Assembly (NCBI GenBank): GCA_012932295.1
Contig: JAAONU010000001.1
Span: 48,085,134-48,149,133 of the forward strand
DNA from: Cyclina sinensis
Taxonomy: Eukaryota; Mollusca; Bivalvia; Venerida; Veneridae
Direction of reading: 5' to 3'
Length of the DNA: 64,000 bases
Under the pieces are notes generated by a model that was given only the letters and a program-made list of their open reading frames with translations, was not told the origin of the DNA and did not search any database. A program made the position numbers and the translations under genes. Positions 24,332-37,975 of this stretch are shown piece after piece. Within the stretch, counting starts at the first letter, position 1; each line of letters starts with the position of its first letter.

Positions 24332-25520
24332 TATATTTCATCAACCAGTAGGATTAACTGGTAAAATAATGCATGCCAGTTCTTAGCCATTTAGATTTTA
24401 TTGTGCATGAAAATTCTTTAGAACATAGTTAAACAGCATTTCGGAAGGATAAGTCACAAGAAAGTTGTTACAAACAATGCCTGAGAATTACAGCATTCTT
24501 TTTTTGTGATACTGTTATATAAAGCATTGATACATGTAGTTAGAATCAAAGATCTTAAACTGTGATACTGTCTTCTAGAATAAATGAATTATGTGTGAAA
24601 TAGTGAGCATTGGAAGATAACTGGTGGAAATGTTTCCAAATGTCATGTTCTGCCTTAATATGTGAACTTGATTTTATTTCAGTCTTTCATATGGAGACAT
24701 TTACATGTGCCTAAAATTAAGGCTCTTTAATATATACATAGCTACAAAATAGTTATCAGTAATTACTGATTATACTTGTGTTTTATACAAATGATTTCCA
24801 TGATTTTAGGTTTAATGTTTTTTTCTACTTTTATAAATGTATATTAAGTTTTTATGTTTTATTATATTTAGTATTGTTATTCTGTTTAATATTTACTAGA
24901 TTTATCCTTTTTCCATACATTTGATAGTGTGCAATCTGGCTTCATTCAAGGAATTTCTTGACTTAATTTCCATCAGAGTTTTATTGTTTGTTTGTTGGAT
25001 TTTTCTTGTGTGTTTAAACTGTAAAAATATTAAGATCAGTCTACTACTTCATAGTCATATAATAGAATATGATTGTATTATAGTTATTTTGATGATTTTA
25101 CTATTCTGTATCATTGTTACAGTTATTAGCTCTCCAGTCAACTCCACAGCAACCAATTAAACATTGCTAATTAAGGTTTATTTAAGTTGATTTCAAGTTA
25201 CTGTTTACTGTAGATTTTTTAAAATCTATTTATTGAAATAATTAAAAAAAATATCCATCTTTTTTGTGACTGCGACCCTAGTAATAATTGCATAGGTTAG
25301 TTACCGTAAGTATCATTTCTTACCCTTGGTGAGTGTAAATTCATTGTTACTGGTAAATTCCATCTTAATCAAATAAAACCACTAGTCCTTGCAAAGTCAG
25401 AAGTATGCTTCAGCCAATAATGAAATGTTAATTCAAAAGTAATATTCCGCAATAATAATCAACAAATTAAGTTATTTCACTTCCAGTATGATGAATGACT
25501 TGGCAATTATGTCAATTTTA
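24332..25520 (+). other. 3' UTR and downstream region of the small membrane-protein gene
   Basis: AT-rich. AATAAA at 24579-24584 follows TTCTAG and could end the transcript about 250 nt after the stop. A hydrophobic open frame at 24921-25160 is low-complexity TTT/ATT-rich sequence without splice context and is not called. Confidence 0.4.
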
Positions 25521-26289
25521 TATGCCGGTTTGAAAAACGGGACATATTATGGGAACGCCCATGGCAGGTGGGCGGGCGGCATCCAGTTTTGTCCGGAGCA
25601 TATTTTCAACGTGCATGGATGGATTTTAATGATACTTGGTACCAATGATCACCATCATGGGGGATAGTGTTGTGCGCATGTACCAGGTCTCTAAGTCAAA
25701 GGTCAAGGTCACACTTAGAAGTCTGTGAAAAATGCTTGTCCAGAGCAAAACTTCTACTTTCATTGAGGGATTTTAATATAACATGGCAGAAATGTTCACC
25801 ATTTTGAGATAGAGTGTGGTGTGCAAAATTCAGGTCCTTGTGACCAAGGCTAAGGTCACACACAGAGTTTCAAAAGTCAGAAAATATATGAAAATGTGAG
25901 AATGGACCATTTAGACATCATGAATTGAGGGATTCTATCACAAATGTTAGCCCTCATGAGACTGAGCATTACATGCATAATCCTGGTCCATATATGCAAG
26001 GTCGAGGTCACTAGAGATGATGAAATGTCCAGATTTTGTCCAGAGCATATCTTCTTCATGCATGGAGGTATTTTAGTAATACCTGGTACCAAAATTCACT
26101 ACATGAAATGTAGCATTGCTTGCATGAACCAGGTCTCTAGGTCAATGGTCAAGGTCAGAGGTCAGTGGAAAACATTTGTCCGGAGCAAAACTACTACATG
26201 CAATGAGAGATTTTAATATAACTTGGCACAAATGTTGACCATTGTAAGTTGGAGAGTAGATCGCGTATTTTGTGACAATGGCACACTTG
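25521..26289 (+). repeat. Dispersed repeat (TATGCCGGTTTGAAAAACGG head)
   Basis: The head is followed by GGGCGGGCGGC and two diverged copies of a module of about 420 bp: a block GTCCGGAGCATATTTTC, TTAATGATACTTGGTACC, and an AGTCAAAGGTCAAGGTCAC block. Open frames at 25877-26216 exist on both strands and belong to the repeat. Confidence 0.7.
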
Positions 26290-27000
26290 TTTAAATTTTA
26301 TTTCATTTAGTTCTGCATATTGTTGTCTCATTTAGGGCACACATATTCTTTTACTTGGGGACCATATGTTGTTTTTCTTGGAATGACATGAAAATGTCAC
26401 ATCGAAGGTTCTATGATCACCATTATTAGAAGACATAAATTTCCAAGTTTTTCTTTCATCTTTGCTAGTTGTTCACTTGCTAAAGGAATGTAACCTGACC
26501 CTTTTCTCTGAAATGGTGGTATTCCAAATACAGAATGCAGTGTCTGTCCACCAATATCAGAACAACTATATCATATTCTGACTGGCATACATTAAGAAGG
26601 CTTGAAACAGACTGCACTATTGTTCAGATTAAATGACTTTTTCCCATTCCAGCACCACCAGATATAAACAAATGAAATGGTTTTGGTCAATGCCTCTTTT
26701 GTGATGAGTCAACATTATTACACACCATTGGACAAGAAATTCATGAACTGGCCTTAAATTTTCATTTAATAAACATATCAGTTGTAACCATTCTTGATGA
26801 CTTACTTTGCCAACAATTACCTCATATTAATATCTGAGCAGGCCATTATCTTGGGGATTGAAGGCACCATTTCAGTGGAAAGATGAGCATGTAATGAATC
26901 AAGTGTCAAACCTCATGCCTTGTCCTCTTCTTCTTGTTTAAAGTCAGCTGTAAGGGTTGTCCAGGCATTCTCTGGAGGGCCCTTTTCTTGAAGAAATTTA
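26290..27000. other. No supported gene
   Basis: Unique-looking AT-rich sequence between two repeats. No coding exon, RNA gene or repeat structure was recognised. Confidence 0.35.
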
Positions 27001-27800
27001 GCTGCCTCTTCCAATGTAGCATTGTTGTTCAAATTATGCCCCTGGGGTCAAATTTGGCCCCACCCCGGGGGTCAGTTGATTTTACAAAGGCTTATATTGA
27101 GAAACTTTACAAAATCTTTTTGTCTGAAACCACAAGACCCTGAGCCTTAAGATTTGGTATGTAGCATTGTCTATTGAACCTCTACCAAGTTTGTTCAAAT
27201 TATGCCCCTGGGATCAAATTTGGCCCTGCCCCGGGGGTCAGTTGATTTTACATAGGCTTATATAGGGAAAACTTTGAAGATCTTCTTGTCTGAGAACACA
27301 AAGCCCTGAGCCTTAAGATTTGGTATGTAGCATTGTCTAGTGGACTTCAACCAAGTTTGTTCAAATTATACCTCAGGGGTCAAATTTGGCCCCACCTCGG
27401 GGTCATTTGTTTTACATAGGCTTATATATGAAAAACTTCGAAAAAGTTTCTTCTCTAAAGGCCCTTAGCCTTAAGATTTGGTATGTAGCACTGTCTAGTA
27501 ACTTCTACCAAGTTTGTTCAAATTCTGCCCCTGGGGTCAAATTTGGCCCCACCCTGATGTCAATTGATTTTACATAGGTTTATATAGGGAAAGCTTTGAA
27601 AATCGTATTGTCTGAAACCACAAGGCCCTGAGCCTTAAGATTTGGTATGTAGCATTGTCTAGTGGACCTCTATCAAGGTTTTTCAAATTATGTGCTTAGG
27701 ATCAAATTTGGCCCTGCCCCGGGGTTCAGTTGATTTTACCTAGGCTTGTATAGGCAAAACTTTAAAAAAACCTCTTGTCTGAAACCACAGAGCTACTTGG
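27001..27800 (+). repeat. Tandem array, unit 158-166 bp, about five copies
   Basis: The marker GATTTGGTATGTAGCA recurs at 27151, 27317, 27475 and 27639, giving periods of 166, 158 and 164 bp. Each unit contains TGCCCCTGGGGTCAAATTTG, TTGATTTTACATAGGCTTAT and CTGAAACCACAAGGCCCTGA. The same unit forms the bodies of the repeats at 46.1-47.5 and 53.9-54.4 kb. Open frames of 60-70 codons here are repeat-derived. Confidence 0.9.
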
Positions 27801-28112
27801 CCTTCCACCCGTGCTGACCCCAACCCCGTTCATTTCTGTGTTTTATTCATCAAGTAGCAGTCATGTTTATTGCAAAATGCACAAGTTTACCTTCTGCTAT
27901 TGCTATATACTGCTTCTGTGAATGTCACATTTTACCAGATGATATATCAACCTCACGTTTTCTGTACTGCTAAATACTGCAAAGTACTGCTATATATTGC
28001 TAATAACAACTTCATGTTTTAGCTAGTGCCACTTTCAGAGATATTACAAGATCTTATATAGGAAGTTGTTAGTGTATTGCCCTAAATGAGTTATGGAGGC
28101 ATGTAACGAAAG

Positions 28113-31100
28113 TCACATTTGAATGCTAAGCTTCAACAAATGTTCTTTGTGTAAATCTGATAAATGGGGCTTTAAATCATCAGGACAATACAAGAGCGTC
28201 GGTACGAAGTAAGAGTCCTTGTTCTTAATACACTGTTCATTAAAAGGAAAGTATATACTTGTTAATGGACTTTCTTTTTGAATTCCGTCTTTGAAAAATG
28301 AACGTTTCATTTTTGAAACTGTTATCAAATCTGCAGGAGAAGTAGGAATTTTGTTATTCCATTTCAGACTTCCTTGGCACCCATAACATTTAGATACATT
28401 AGCATTACAAAAATCCAGTAGGAATATCATGTTAGATCCAGGTGTTGGTGCTGGCATGGCTGGCTGTGGTGCTTCTGTCCTGTCTTCAACTATGTACGAG
28501 TGGGGTTTGGGTTTCGACTTAGTAGAACCTTTTCGAATGGAGGTAGCCTTGGTCGCCTTTTTCCCTCTTCCTTTTGGTAAATTATTTGTCGTTAGGGACA
28601 ATAAATTTGTGCCCTGATATTTCAAAGTTTTATGCCATGCAAAGAATTTTTGTAATAAACCATGCTTACTGTCTGCAACAATAAGAACATGTGGACAAAG
28701 TTTGTAGGATTTCCATCGAAAACATTGACTATCACAGGTAATGTTACCTTTTGACTGAATAATTCTAACTGAATGAGGTGTACTTGGATTTGAAAGGCTT
28801 GCAACAAGAAATTGATCCTGTGACACACCAGGGGCTGTGGCCAGAAAGTTTGGTAAGCTAAGAATTCTTTCCGCTTCCTGGTAGAGTTTTTCAACAATTT
28901 CAAAAGGTACTTTTGTCACTCCACATTTTGTGATGTTAACTGACAGTTGCGTTGCTTTTGTCTTATCCTCTGTAGTTGATAGAACCTGTTCTTGTTGATG
29001 CTTAGGTTAAACTTCAGCATCGAAAAACTTTTTATGCTCCCACAAAGTGGGGAGCATATAGCGTTGCACTTGTCCGTCCGTACGTCTGTCCGTACGTCCC
29101 GAAATCTTGTGAATACAACTCCTCTTAAACCGGATGGCAGATTTTGCTTAAACTTCCAGGGATGAACAACCTTAATGTGTAGATGGTAGTAAAGGAAGGA
29201 ATTTTCGCTGCGACCGAATTTAACAGAATTATGGCCCTTTGTTGATTTTTTCACTATATACTATGTAGAAAATTTGTGAACGCAACTCCTCTTAAACCGG
29301 ATGGCAGATTTTGCTTAAACTTCCAGGGATGAACAACCTTAATGTGTAGATGGTAGTAAAGGAAGGAATTTTTGCTGCGACCAAATTTAACAGAATTATG
29401 GCCCTTTGTTGATTTTTTCACTATATACCATATAGAAATTTTGTGAACGCAACTCCTCTTTAACCGGATGGCAGATTTTGCTTAAACTTCCAGGGATGAA
29501 CAACCTTAATGTGTAGATGGAAGTAAAGGAGACCATACATGTGTTTCAAAATTCAGTTTTATTCAGACACTAATATTGTATTCCATCTGTAAAGAGACCA
29601 AATATGATGCCTCAAGAGTTAGGTGACTTTCTTATCATTAATACATGAATTGAGGAAATTTCAACTGAAATGCTATGATAAGAACAGAATTTTGTAGACA
29701 TTTAATGAAGCTGCTCTTGTTTACGAGCACATCTGCACAGTGGGGGCATCCGTGTCCTTTGGACACAGTTCTAGTTCAGACCAGCTTTACTTTTTTCAGC
29801 CATTCTGTAATACCTTTCTTCAGTTATCTTTAAAAACTCATACTCGGGAAGTACATTATAATCACTGCATGAAATTACAGCGAGGAGAACCTGTCCTTGC
29901 TGCCTTTTTACAAACAACTGAACTCGACTTACACATTCTGATAAAGTTAGTTTTTTTTCAAGACTATACTTAAAAGCACTATTGAGAGCTTCATTTGCGT
30001 TTTGTGTGTAGTTTATAGGAGGATAGCCAAGACCAGACATAGATCGAATTTCAGCTGTCATGTGGTTTTTTATCAATGGTGCTTTTTCTTCTAGGAAGTA
30101 AATAAAAAAATCCAAACCATTCACATGTCTCTTTGTCCAAACGTCATTAACTTTATCTAGTTTTTGATCAAATTCCGATGACATGGCATCAAATAAACCT
30201 GGCTGTCTCTCATCACCAGTGTCTTTTCCGAAAATGTCGAGAAGGACAGGTACTGCGCTGCTACACTCTTTGTTATCTTTCATATGCATGTCACACAATA
30301 GGAGTATGGCATTTGGAAAAAAAAAATTCAAATGCTTTATGTAAGTTATGTTCACCGTCTGTACCAAAAGCAAGCAAGGAAGATAAGGCAGGTTTGTTTT
30401 TTATCATCTTACAAGGAAGTTCAAAGTAAGAACTTTCAAGTTTTCGTTGACGAATTAGAACTGGGCCCAAGATTACCGGATGAATGTCCCTTTGGTTTTT
30501 GTCTTTAAGATTTCTGTACAATGTTTAAGTTACCATAAAATTTCCTATGTTGAATGTTGGGTCAACTCCAAGGATACAAGGATTTGTGCAAAAATTTCTA
30601 TATCATTCAACTGCATTTCATTTGCAATGAATAAGACATGCTCTGGGTCTGTTGAAAGTTCAAAAATGAATGTATTATCTGCATTAAGTTTTTCATTTGC
30701 AATCTTATCCATTAGAACTCTAGGTTCATCTTTTTCATCATCATGCTTACTGCCCTTTTTCAGGTCAGAAATTTGCTGAATATTTCGAGGAATCTCACCT
30801 GGGCTACTTAATCCTGTCACACCACCTCGTGAAGTTAATATTTCATGAAAAACGTCTTTAGGTTTCCTTGACTACGATAAAAACTTCATGTCATTTTTTG
30901 TTGATTCATTAGTCCTTACAAATGGACGCAATCTTATAGCATTCCCATGTGGAAGTACTTTCACTTGTTTTTCTTCCACTTCAAAATAATACTGAACAAA
31001 TAGAGTATCAATCTGATTTCCAAGATTATCTATTACAGTAACAATTATTTTATGCAGCTGCATTTCACTTTTATTGACATAATGATCGTCTGAGGACCTT

Positions 31101-31616
31101 GTATATGTTTGGATTTGGATACATTTCTTCTGTAATATAAGCTGTAGCAAACCCATTTTCACAATAAGCATATTTGGTTTTTGTGCCAGTGCTGTTCCAA
31201 ACTCCCATTCCATCACTCTGGATATTTGTCCAGTGGCCAATAGCTCTTGTTGATACTAAAAAACACACATTTGATGATATGTTGTATGCCACAGCTTTTG
31301 AAACAACATTTTTGGGTGGATTGATGATGTAATCGACAGCTTTCAATAATTCTATCCATTTACATTCGCAAGCCAGTATTGGCAGATCCAAACAATCATT
31401 GTAGAAGTCCCTCATAAATGCGCCTTTTCTCACTAAGCTGAAATCATCAAACTCATCTTCAGTATTTTCCAACTCACACCCAAAGTCACTTACAGTTGTT
31501 TGCACTGACATAACAGAGTCTGAATCGGAATCAATATATATGTATGAACTTCCTGCTGTATCTTGATCCTGAAAAGTAGACAACAGTTTTGTAAAGATTG
31601 ACAGGATAAGAGGCAA
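28113..31616 (-). pseudogene. Degenerate MULE-like DDE transposase with SWIM zinc finger
   Basis: Read from right to left: an acidic N-terminal part (31616 to about 31110), a frameshift, then a segment with an in-frame TAG at 30874-30872. Next comes a segment typical of MULE N-termini (PGEIPRNIQQISDLK), another frameshift, and the first catalytic block GVDPTF at about 30552-30569, with a TAA nearby. The second conserved block GTDGEH follows at 30349-30364, then a frameshift in an A-run near 30320 and the CDMHMKDN block. After a repeat insertion (29033-29772) comes a SWIM-type finger (CDSQC ... CPH) at about 28680-28740 and a C-terminal region stopping at 28113. Domain order fits MULE/SWIM transposases. 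With at least three frameshifts and several stops it is not functional. Confidence 0.82.
29033..29772 (+). repeat. Dispersed repeat with three 167-bp tandem modules, inserted in the MULE pseudogene
   Basis: Starts with an ATGCTCCC ... GGGAGCAT hairpin and GTCCGTCCGTACGTCTGTCC. Three copies of a module marked AACTCCTCTTAAACCGGATG follow at 29117, 29284 and 29451 (period 167 bp). It ends with GTGGGGGCATCCGTGTCC and a hairpin-like GTGTCC TTT GGACAC. The transposase reading resumes on both sides, so this copy arrived after the transposon. Confidence 0.82.
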
Positions 31617-34600
31617 AATTTAATATTGTAAGTAACATTCATATTAAAATGACTGCAGATGTGAGAGATCTTCAAATTTCAGATATTTTAATTTCATTGC
31701 TTTGATTGGAGAAATTACTGTGCAGTCCAGGGAAAGTTGGCTGAAAAACCAATGAGTTAATTCTCTGGTTTGTCAGCATGGGTTTAATTACTCTGTCCAG
31801 CTAACTGACCATTGTAATTTATTGCCGTTTGCCAGAAATCTAATACTGCATTACTGCTAACTAGGAGAAGAGAGTGAGAAACTGAATGATTGTTGGATGT
31901 TCTAGAGACCTACAGAAATGTTGGTGCCAACACAGACTATTGTCAGGTGATTTTAAACTGAAGGGATCAAGGCTTGACTCCTTTTTTTGTAGATCTACCG
32001 TGATAAAACCTCAGCATCTGTTCATACATCGTATAAATACAGTAAGTGGTAAATGATGGTTCTAGTGCATTAATTATGTAAAGATGCACAAACGTGTCAC
32101 GTACGAGTATTTTAAGGGCTCTTAATAATACTATAGTCAGTGGCATACATACTACAGACAATTGCTTAAGTTAGTTTTACAAAGTCTATGAAATATTATG
32201 TACTTTTTCAATTAAATGGCATGGTCGCTAAATATTTATTTAGTACACATTAATTTTCCCCAAAACCCAGAGGCATTTTTGTCTTTGTAAGTACATCCTA
32301 AGTTTAATCTGAGTATTGTGAAATAACCAGTGCAACAACACATGGTGCTTAGTGTGAGCGTCTCTGATTCTGCATGTGCTATACATTTGAATCCTGTGCC
32401 TGGTCCTTTTGCTTCTAATGAAAGTCACAAATTATTTGGTAATTTAGTTAGCTGGTTGGTTTGACTTCTTTAATATTTTATACATTATTATTCTGGCAAA
32501 CATAAATACACATTTATGACTGCTACAATTTCTGGTTTTTGGACAAAAGCCTTATTATTTGCAAGTACATTAACAATTGAATACACATGTTTATCTATTA
32601 AATAAACATACTGAAACTGAAAGCGACTCCTCTGTACTTCCATATTAGTTTGTAGACAAAACATAAAAAATGATCACAGAAAAGTAAAAATCAAACCTCT
32701 AAAGCCATGCTTCAGAGCTATTGAAACAGCGTTTTCAGAATACAGCATAATGGACTTTGATAATGTCCATAATTTCTAACAAGTTACAGGATTTGCTGGG
32801 CAGAATGTCTATACAAAGTATAATACACAAAGAAACAGATCGTGAATCTTGTTGATGTATTTATTCATTGTTTCTTGTAATATTGCAAAACATGTACCTT
32901 TTAGACGGTGAACATGAGAACAACCTCACTGTACTTTTTGCTGCATTAAAAATAGGTTATAGACCACTAGGACATAACAGGAAGACCGTTAATTAAGTTA
33001 CAGTAATTAAAATGCCTGGTAAATACAACTGAAACCTGGTTACATTATTATGTCAAATTTTACTTTCTTGTTTCTATTACTGGATATTGATAAGTATCAC
33101 ATCCAACTGATAAGAATATTCCATCACCCTGTATGTCTCTGCCAAAATAAATTTGTAGAAATGACTTGTTAATTATTAAAATGAGATCTTGTCAACAGAA
33201 GACCTGCATTTTATTTTTATAATATAATTCACTTTAAGCCATACAAGAATACAGTACTAACATGCAACTAATTACTTGGTGGAATAATTTAAAATTTACT
33301 TCAAAAGTCACATCTTTATTATAAAATCTTTTAAGTTTGTCTCAAGGTTCACAAAATAAATATATTATTTTTTTGTAGTTGTTTCTTCAACTCACAAACT
33401 GTTGTTCTATACATTTCAGATAAATAATGCAACTGCTGGTCAGTTTTATTACAAGAGATTAAATAACTCTTCTCTTGGAGACCATGTGTTTGCAATCAGA
33501 AGAGGTCATTTAAATGATTTGCCTAACTGATTATAACAGTACTCATGCTGAGGTGTGAAGGCTAAGCTCTGAGCCTTGAATCATCCAATTTACTATAGAC
33601 TGTGTGAACAATTATGGCATGCAAGATCAAATCATATTTGGGGGGTGGGGGGGGGGGGGTGCAAATACCTACACATAAAAAAGCAAACAAACAAAAAACA
33701 AAACAAAAATTGGGTGACAGGGGCAGGGGGAGAGTAGTACCTACCCATCCCATGTAAGTAAATAGTTAAGTTCTATGCTTTGGACTTTATGCAAAGACTG
33801 AAGTGACCTTTTTGCTAATTTTCACCACAGGGACATAAAAGGAACTCAAAGTAGAGGTCTATTAAGGATACCACATCAAATTACAAAGCTCTGTGTCAAG
33901 TGGTGTCGGAGATTAAGATTTTCACACTCTTCCCTATATAACTATATATTAGCCTTATGGCGGGGCCAGTATTGAACCTGGGATCATGATTTGAACTAAC
34001 ATGGCAGAGGTCTTAGACAATGCTTCACACTAAATACCCAAACTCATAATCTTATGTTTTATGGATAATCTACTACATTTAAGTTTTTGAATGATGCTGA
34101 CAACTCAGTAACCATGAAAGCCTGACTGAATCTTCGATAATAAAAGTTAAAATTAACTTTCAAGCATAAGCAAGGCACAGTGTATCAAGTCAAGATATAT
34201 TAATGTTCATTTCAGGAACCTTAAAGTTAATTTCCTACATGTTTGATAGTAGAAAGTTTATTATTCATTGACAGTATCTTTCTAAATGTTTATTAACAAT
34301 ACCAGTCCTGTGGTCAGATCTGACCACTGTAAAGTTTTTTTGGTAGTTTTTTTTTATTATTATAGATACTGTAAATGTAGTAAATATTGATTTTTTTTTT
34401 CAAGGACATTATTTTGCAAAATTATGAGAAAGTGCCTATTTATCCATGAAAAAACAGGTCTTTGTTTGTCAGCTCACGGGACACAGCACTACTGGTTACA
34501 TGTAAACTAAGATAGCTTTCATCCATTGTCTCTAAAAGGTGTATACCGGTATATTCTGTAATTTAACATCTTAAAGCAACTATTATTTAACAAGAACTAT

Positions 34601-34681
34601 AAAATTGTTGCCATGATGTAAGTAAATAAAATTACTCTATGTCAATAATTAAACTGAAACAAGATAAAAGATAATACTTAC
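31617..34681. other. No supported gene; poly-G tract
   Basis: AT-rich sequence without recognised exons. A G-rich run (6 G, T, 13 G) lies at 33640-33659. Short open frames at 31967-32428 and 33562-33753 lack splice context or family resemblance. Confidence 0.35.
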
Positions 34682-34930
34682 GGAGGCTGCTGAATATTAG
34701 CTTTGTTGTTGTTGTTGATGATGATTTTTGTTTAGTTCTCTTTTTGTCCATGGGTGTTGGTGAAGAAAATGGTGTTAACCACTTGTAAGGAAGAAAATTC
34801 CAGTGTTTGGGAATAACACTTTCTCCACGTTTACTATCACTTTCTGATCTATCTTTCTGTCCTTTTACAACTTCTGCATACGAACGCTTGAAAATATTTT
34901 TCACAACTTGACTTTTTGCAAACTTTGAAT
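34682..34930 (-). CDS. Possible internal exon of an unidentified gene
   Basis: An open minus-strand segment ends at a strong donor (CTCC followed by GTAAGTA; the intron begins at 34681). The peptide is polar and basic, with SYAEVVK, PKHWNFLPYKW and a serine/threonine-rich run before IFSSLR. The 5' border is unclear: possible AG acceptors lie near 34900-34930 and no ATG is in frame. Phase at the donor (1) does not fit the exon-like start of the MULE pseudogene downstream. The SYAEVVK motif recalls retroelement ORF1 proteins, but this is only a resemblance. Confidence 0.3.
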
Positions 34931-37650
34931 AAGCAATTAAAGGACAGTGATTTTAATTAAAAGTAATGTGAATTTGTTTATTATCTTTGAATACTGGATG
35001 TAAGCAGGATTTATATATTTCAACGGCCACCACAGTTAACCTTGTCATCATATAAACAACAGTTAGTATTCAAAACCTACTCCAACAGGAACAAGGAAAA
35101 TTCAAATGGACTTGAGTCCATTTGAGTGTACGGTTTTTTACTGATTTTTTAAGGAACCTTAAGCTACAGCACTCTATTTTGTTTGCAGATGCTGATAAAA
35201 AGAAAAAGAAATTTTATATATATCTTTAAATTGAAGACCTGTCTGTTCAGACAAATTATAACTAAGTTAATGCCCATTTTTTAAAGAACAACAACAACAT
35301 ATTTGTTCAACCTTTTATTTCCAGATATCTCTTGATGTTAAAGGTGATAATTATGATACTGAAACAGTGTTTGTTTTGTTAAGTAACAAAATAACATGAA
35401 TTTCATGGAATGACATGCTTGAACAGAATAACAAACATGCTTGAATAGAATAACAAATATACTTGTAATATCAATTAAGATAATAAACTATGACCATGCT
35501 TTGATTACTTTGATATAATTCAACATATTAAAGCCCAGGTGAGGAACAGTCACAGTCGTAGCAAAGTACCACCGGGAACCAGACAGAATTTTTTACTTTA
35601 GATTCTTTTTTCTTTGTCATGTTTGTGAGCTGAATTTTATTATTTGTAAACATTAAACAAACATTGTATCATTTTACATCATTTGAAAGCTCTTTAAATT
35701 CATATTTTGAAAATATAAGCAGATTTTAAATTTTTGCTTTTAAAAAAGAAAACTTAACTAATTTATACCTGTCGTTTCAGCATTTTTTCAGCATTTTTCT
35801 AGCAGCTTAGTAGTCTCAATATTTCGACTGCAAGACCGACCGATTTACAAACTGATATTACATAGATGTCGGCCTTTGACCATCGTCTATATAATAAAGA
35901 GCCCTGGCGCACCATTTGTTGGGCTAGCAGCTTAGATGCTCTAAGTTTAGCCATTTACAATCAAGAAAGTGAAGTTTTGAAAAATATTTTTCTTATATGT
36001 GAAATATGAGTTTACAGACCTTTTAAATGATATAAAATATGAATTGCTTGTTGAAAAATGACTTTGTAACTGTAATTACAAAATTACTTTGTTTTGCATT
36101 CTTATCAACGGCAATATTTTTGTCAGCCTTCAAAAAGTTACCTTTATCTGTTATCAGTTACTTGTTACTATTAATAGATTTCAAAACATTCAATGTTCCT
36201 TCACAATATTACCAGACAGTCACGTGATTCTGTCCGTGATTCTGTCCGAGGATTTCCGGAATAACACAACTTCGCAAATTGATTCAACAGGTAATACATC
36301 GTAAAAATACATAATATTTCGGCAATAATCGGATCTTCTAACAGCCAATCAAAACATAGAATTACATAATACTGGATAACACTAACCCCGCTCCAATTGT
36401 ACATATAGGAATATAATACTGGCAATTTTCCGTACAGAAAAGTGCCATTAATTTCTTCTGTCCTGAGAGGAATTTCAGATATAATTTATGAGAAAGCTCT
36501 TCCTATTATGCAGGTATGATGAATTTAGAATAAGCAATTCAGCATAGTCTATTTTTTTTGTAATCTTTAATAACATTATCTTCCATAATTATCCACTTTG
36601 CACATCCTCATTATCAGGCTTTAAATAAGACTGCTTGCATAACAATATCAATGAAACCATCTGACAAATTCTATCACTCATTTGGGAGCAAATGTCAGAC
36701 AATCTTCCACAGAGCCCATCCAGACTTACAACAGTGTTTTGATTTTCAGGACATGACTTAAACTATATAAAATAACAAAACAATGGACAACTATGGTTTA
36801 ACAGCCAAATTATAGGTGATTTGGCTGGAAGTGTTTTAGTAACAAGTGAACTAAATCACCCTTAACACTTCAATTTTGAAACAGCTATATTATATGTGCC
36901 TTTTTTGAAACTTTAATTTTGAAATCATGATATTTGTTACAAAAAGTGAAAAGAAAATTTTCAAAAAGCCTATGAAGCAAATTTGGTCATTTTGAACGGT
37001 TGAATTATTGTTCGTGTACTTGTGATATATTGGCTTAATAATATTTATGAAACACTTTAAAATTTCTTACTATTTACAAAACATAACTACAACATCTTTT
37101 TCAGTATGCAACATTCAGTTTGTATTGGTCAGAGTAGATTTTTGTCTTGAAAATGCCCTAAAAATTCTGAATAGATATACATGTACATGTTCTCGGTTCT
37201 ATATTTAATGTCAATTTTAGACTACAAGACAAAATACATCTGACATTGTTTATAAAATTTATATAAATATATGGAATCTACACAGACGAGATACTCTTTT
37301 AAAAGAGAATATATGAGGTGTTTATAAAAAATGATATTTAAGGCAATAGTGTCATTATTGTCTTTTTTGTGGTTTTGAATAAAAGACAGTAACCAGTACA
37401 AGCAATTTAGCATATTAGTCAAAACAGTTTTTTATTTATTTATTTTTTTTATATTTATTTATTTATTTATTCCTTTTAAATTCAATTCAAACTTACAAAA
37501 AAGTATTTACTTTTGATTTCACTTTGTCTTTAAAATGACAACAAAAATATGAAGAAATGTGAAAATGAATTAAATCATGAAAACTTGCTTCTTTTCATTT
37601 ACATTGTTTGCATTTGTCACTTTCTTATCAGTAAAATGAAAACATTTTAA
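34931..37650. other. No supported gene; TTTA microsatellite
   Basis: AT-rich, with a TTTA/TTTATTT simple repeat at about 37427-37471. Open frames at 36039-36425 lie on both strands and look incidental. Confidence 0.35.
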
Positions 37651-37975
37651 ATCAACAATTCTGTTTCTTCTCAGCCTTGAAATTAATGGATATCTCTAAA
37701 TGAAGCAATGTAATTCTCCAAATCCTACAGTAATTACCCCCTTGAGTGCAATATGATGGCACAGCTTGAGCTACTTCTGTGAATAGGTGAAAGGTTATTG
37801 TAGGACACAGCTTTCGATCAATCATGACCTCAGAAAGCCCTTTTTGAGGAGTCCATGAGTCCTGTCCAGGGGTCCAGTCCTGGGTTTCTAGGATGCCATT
37901 CACAATTTGGAGGAATATCAGTTCATGACCTCGTAGTGACCCTAGATGCCCTTAGAGGAACTTTTTCCATGAAAG

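Noticed and set aside
34682..34930. Exon joining to the N-terminal part of the MULE pseudogene at 31.6 kb
   Set aside because: Donor phase 1 does not match the reading frame after the acceptor near 31569, so the join was not made.
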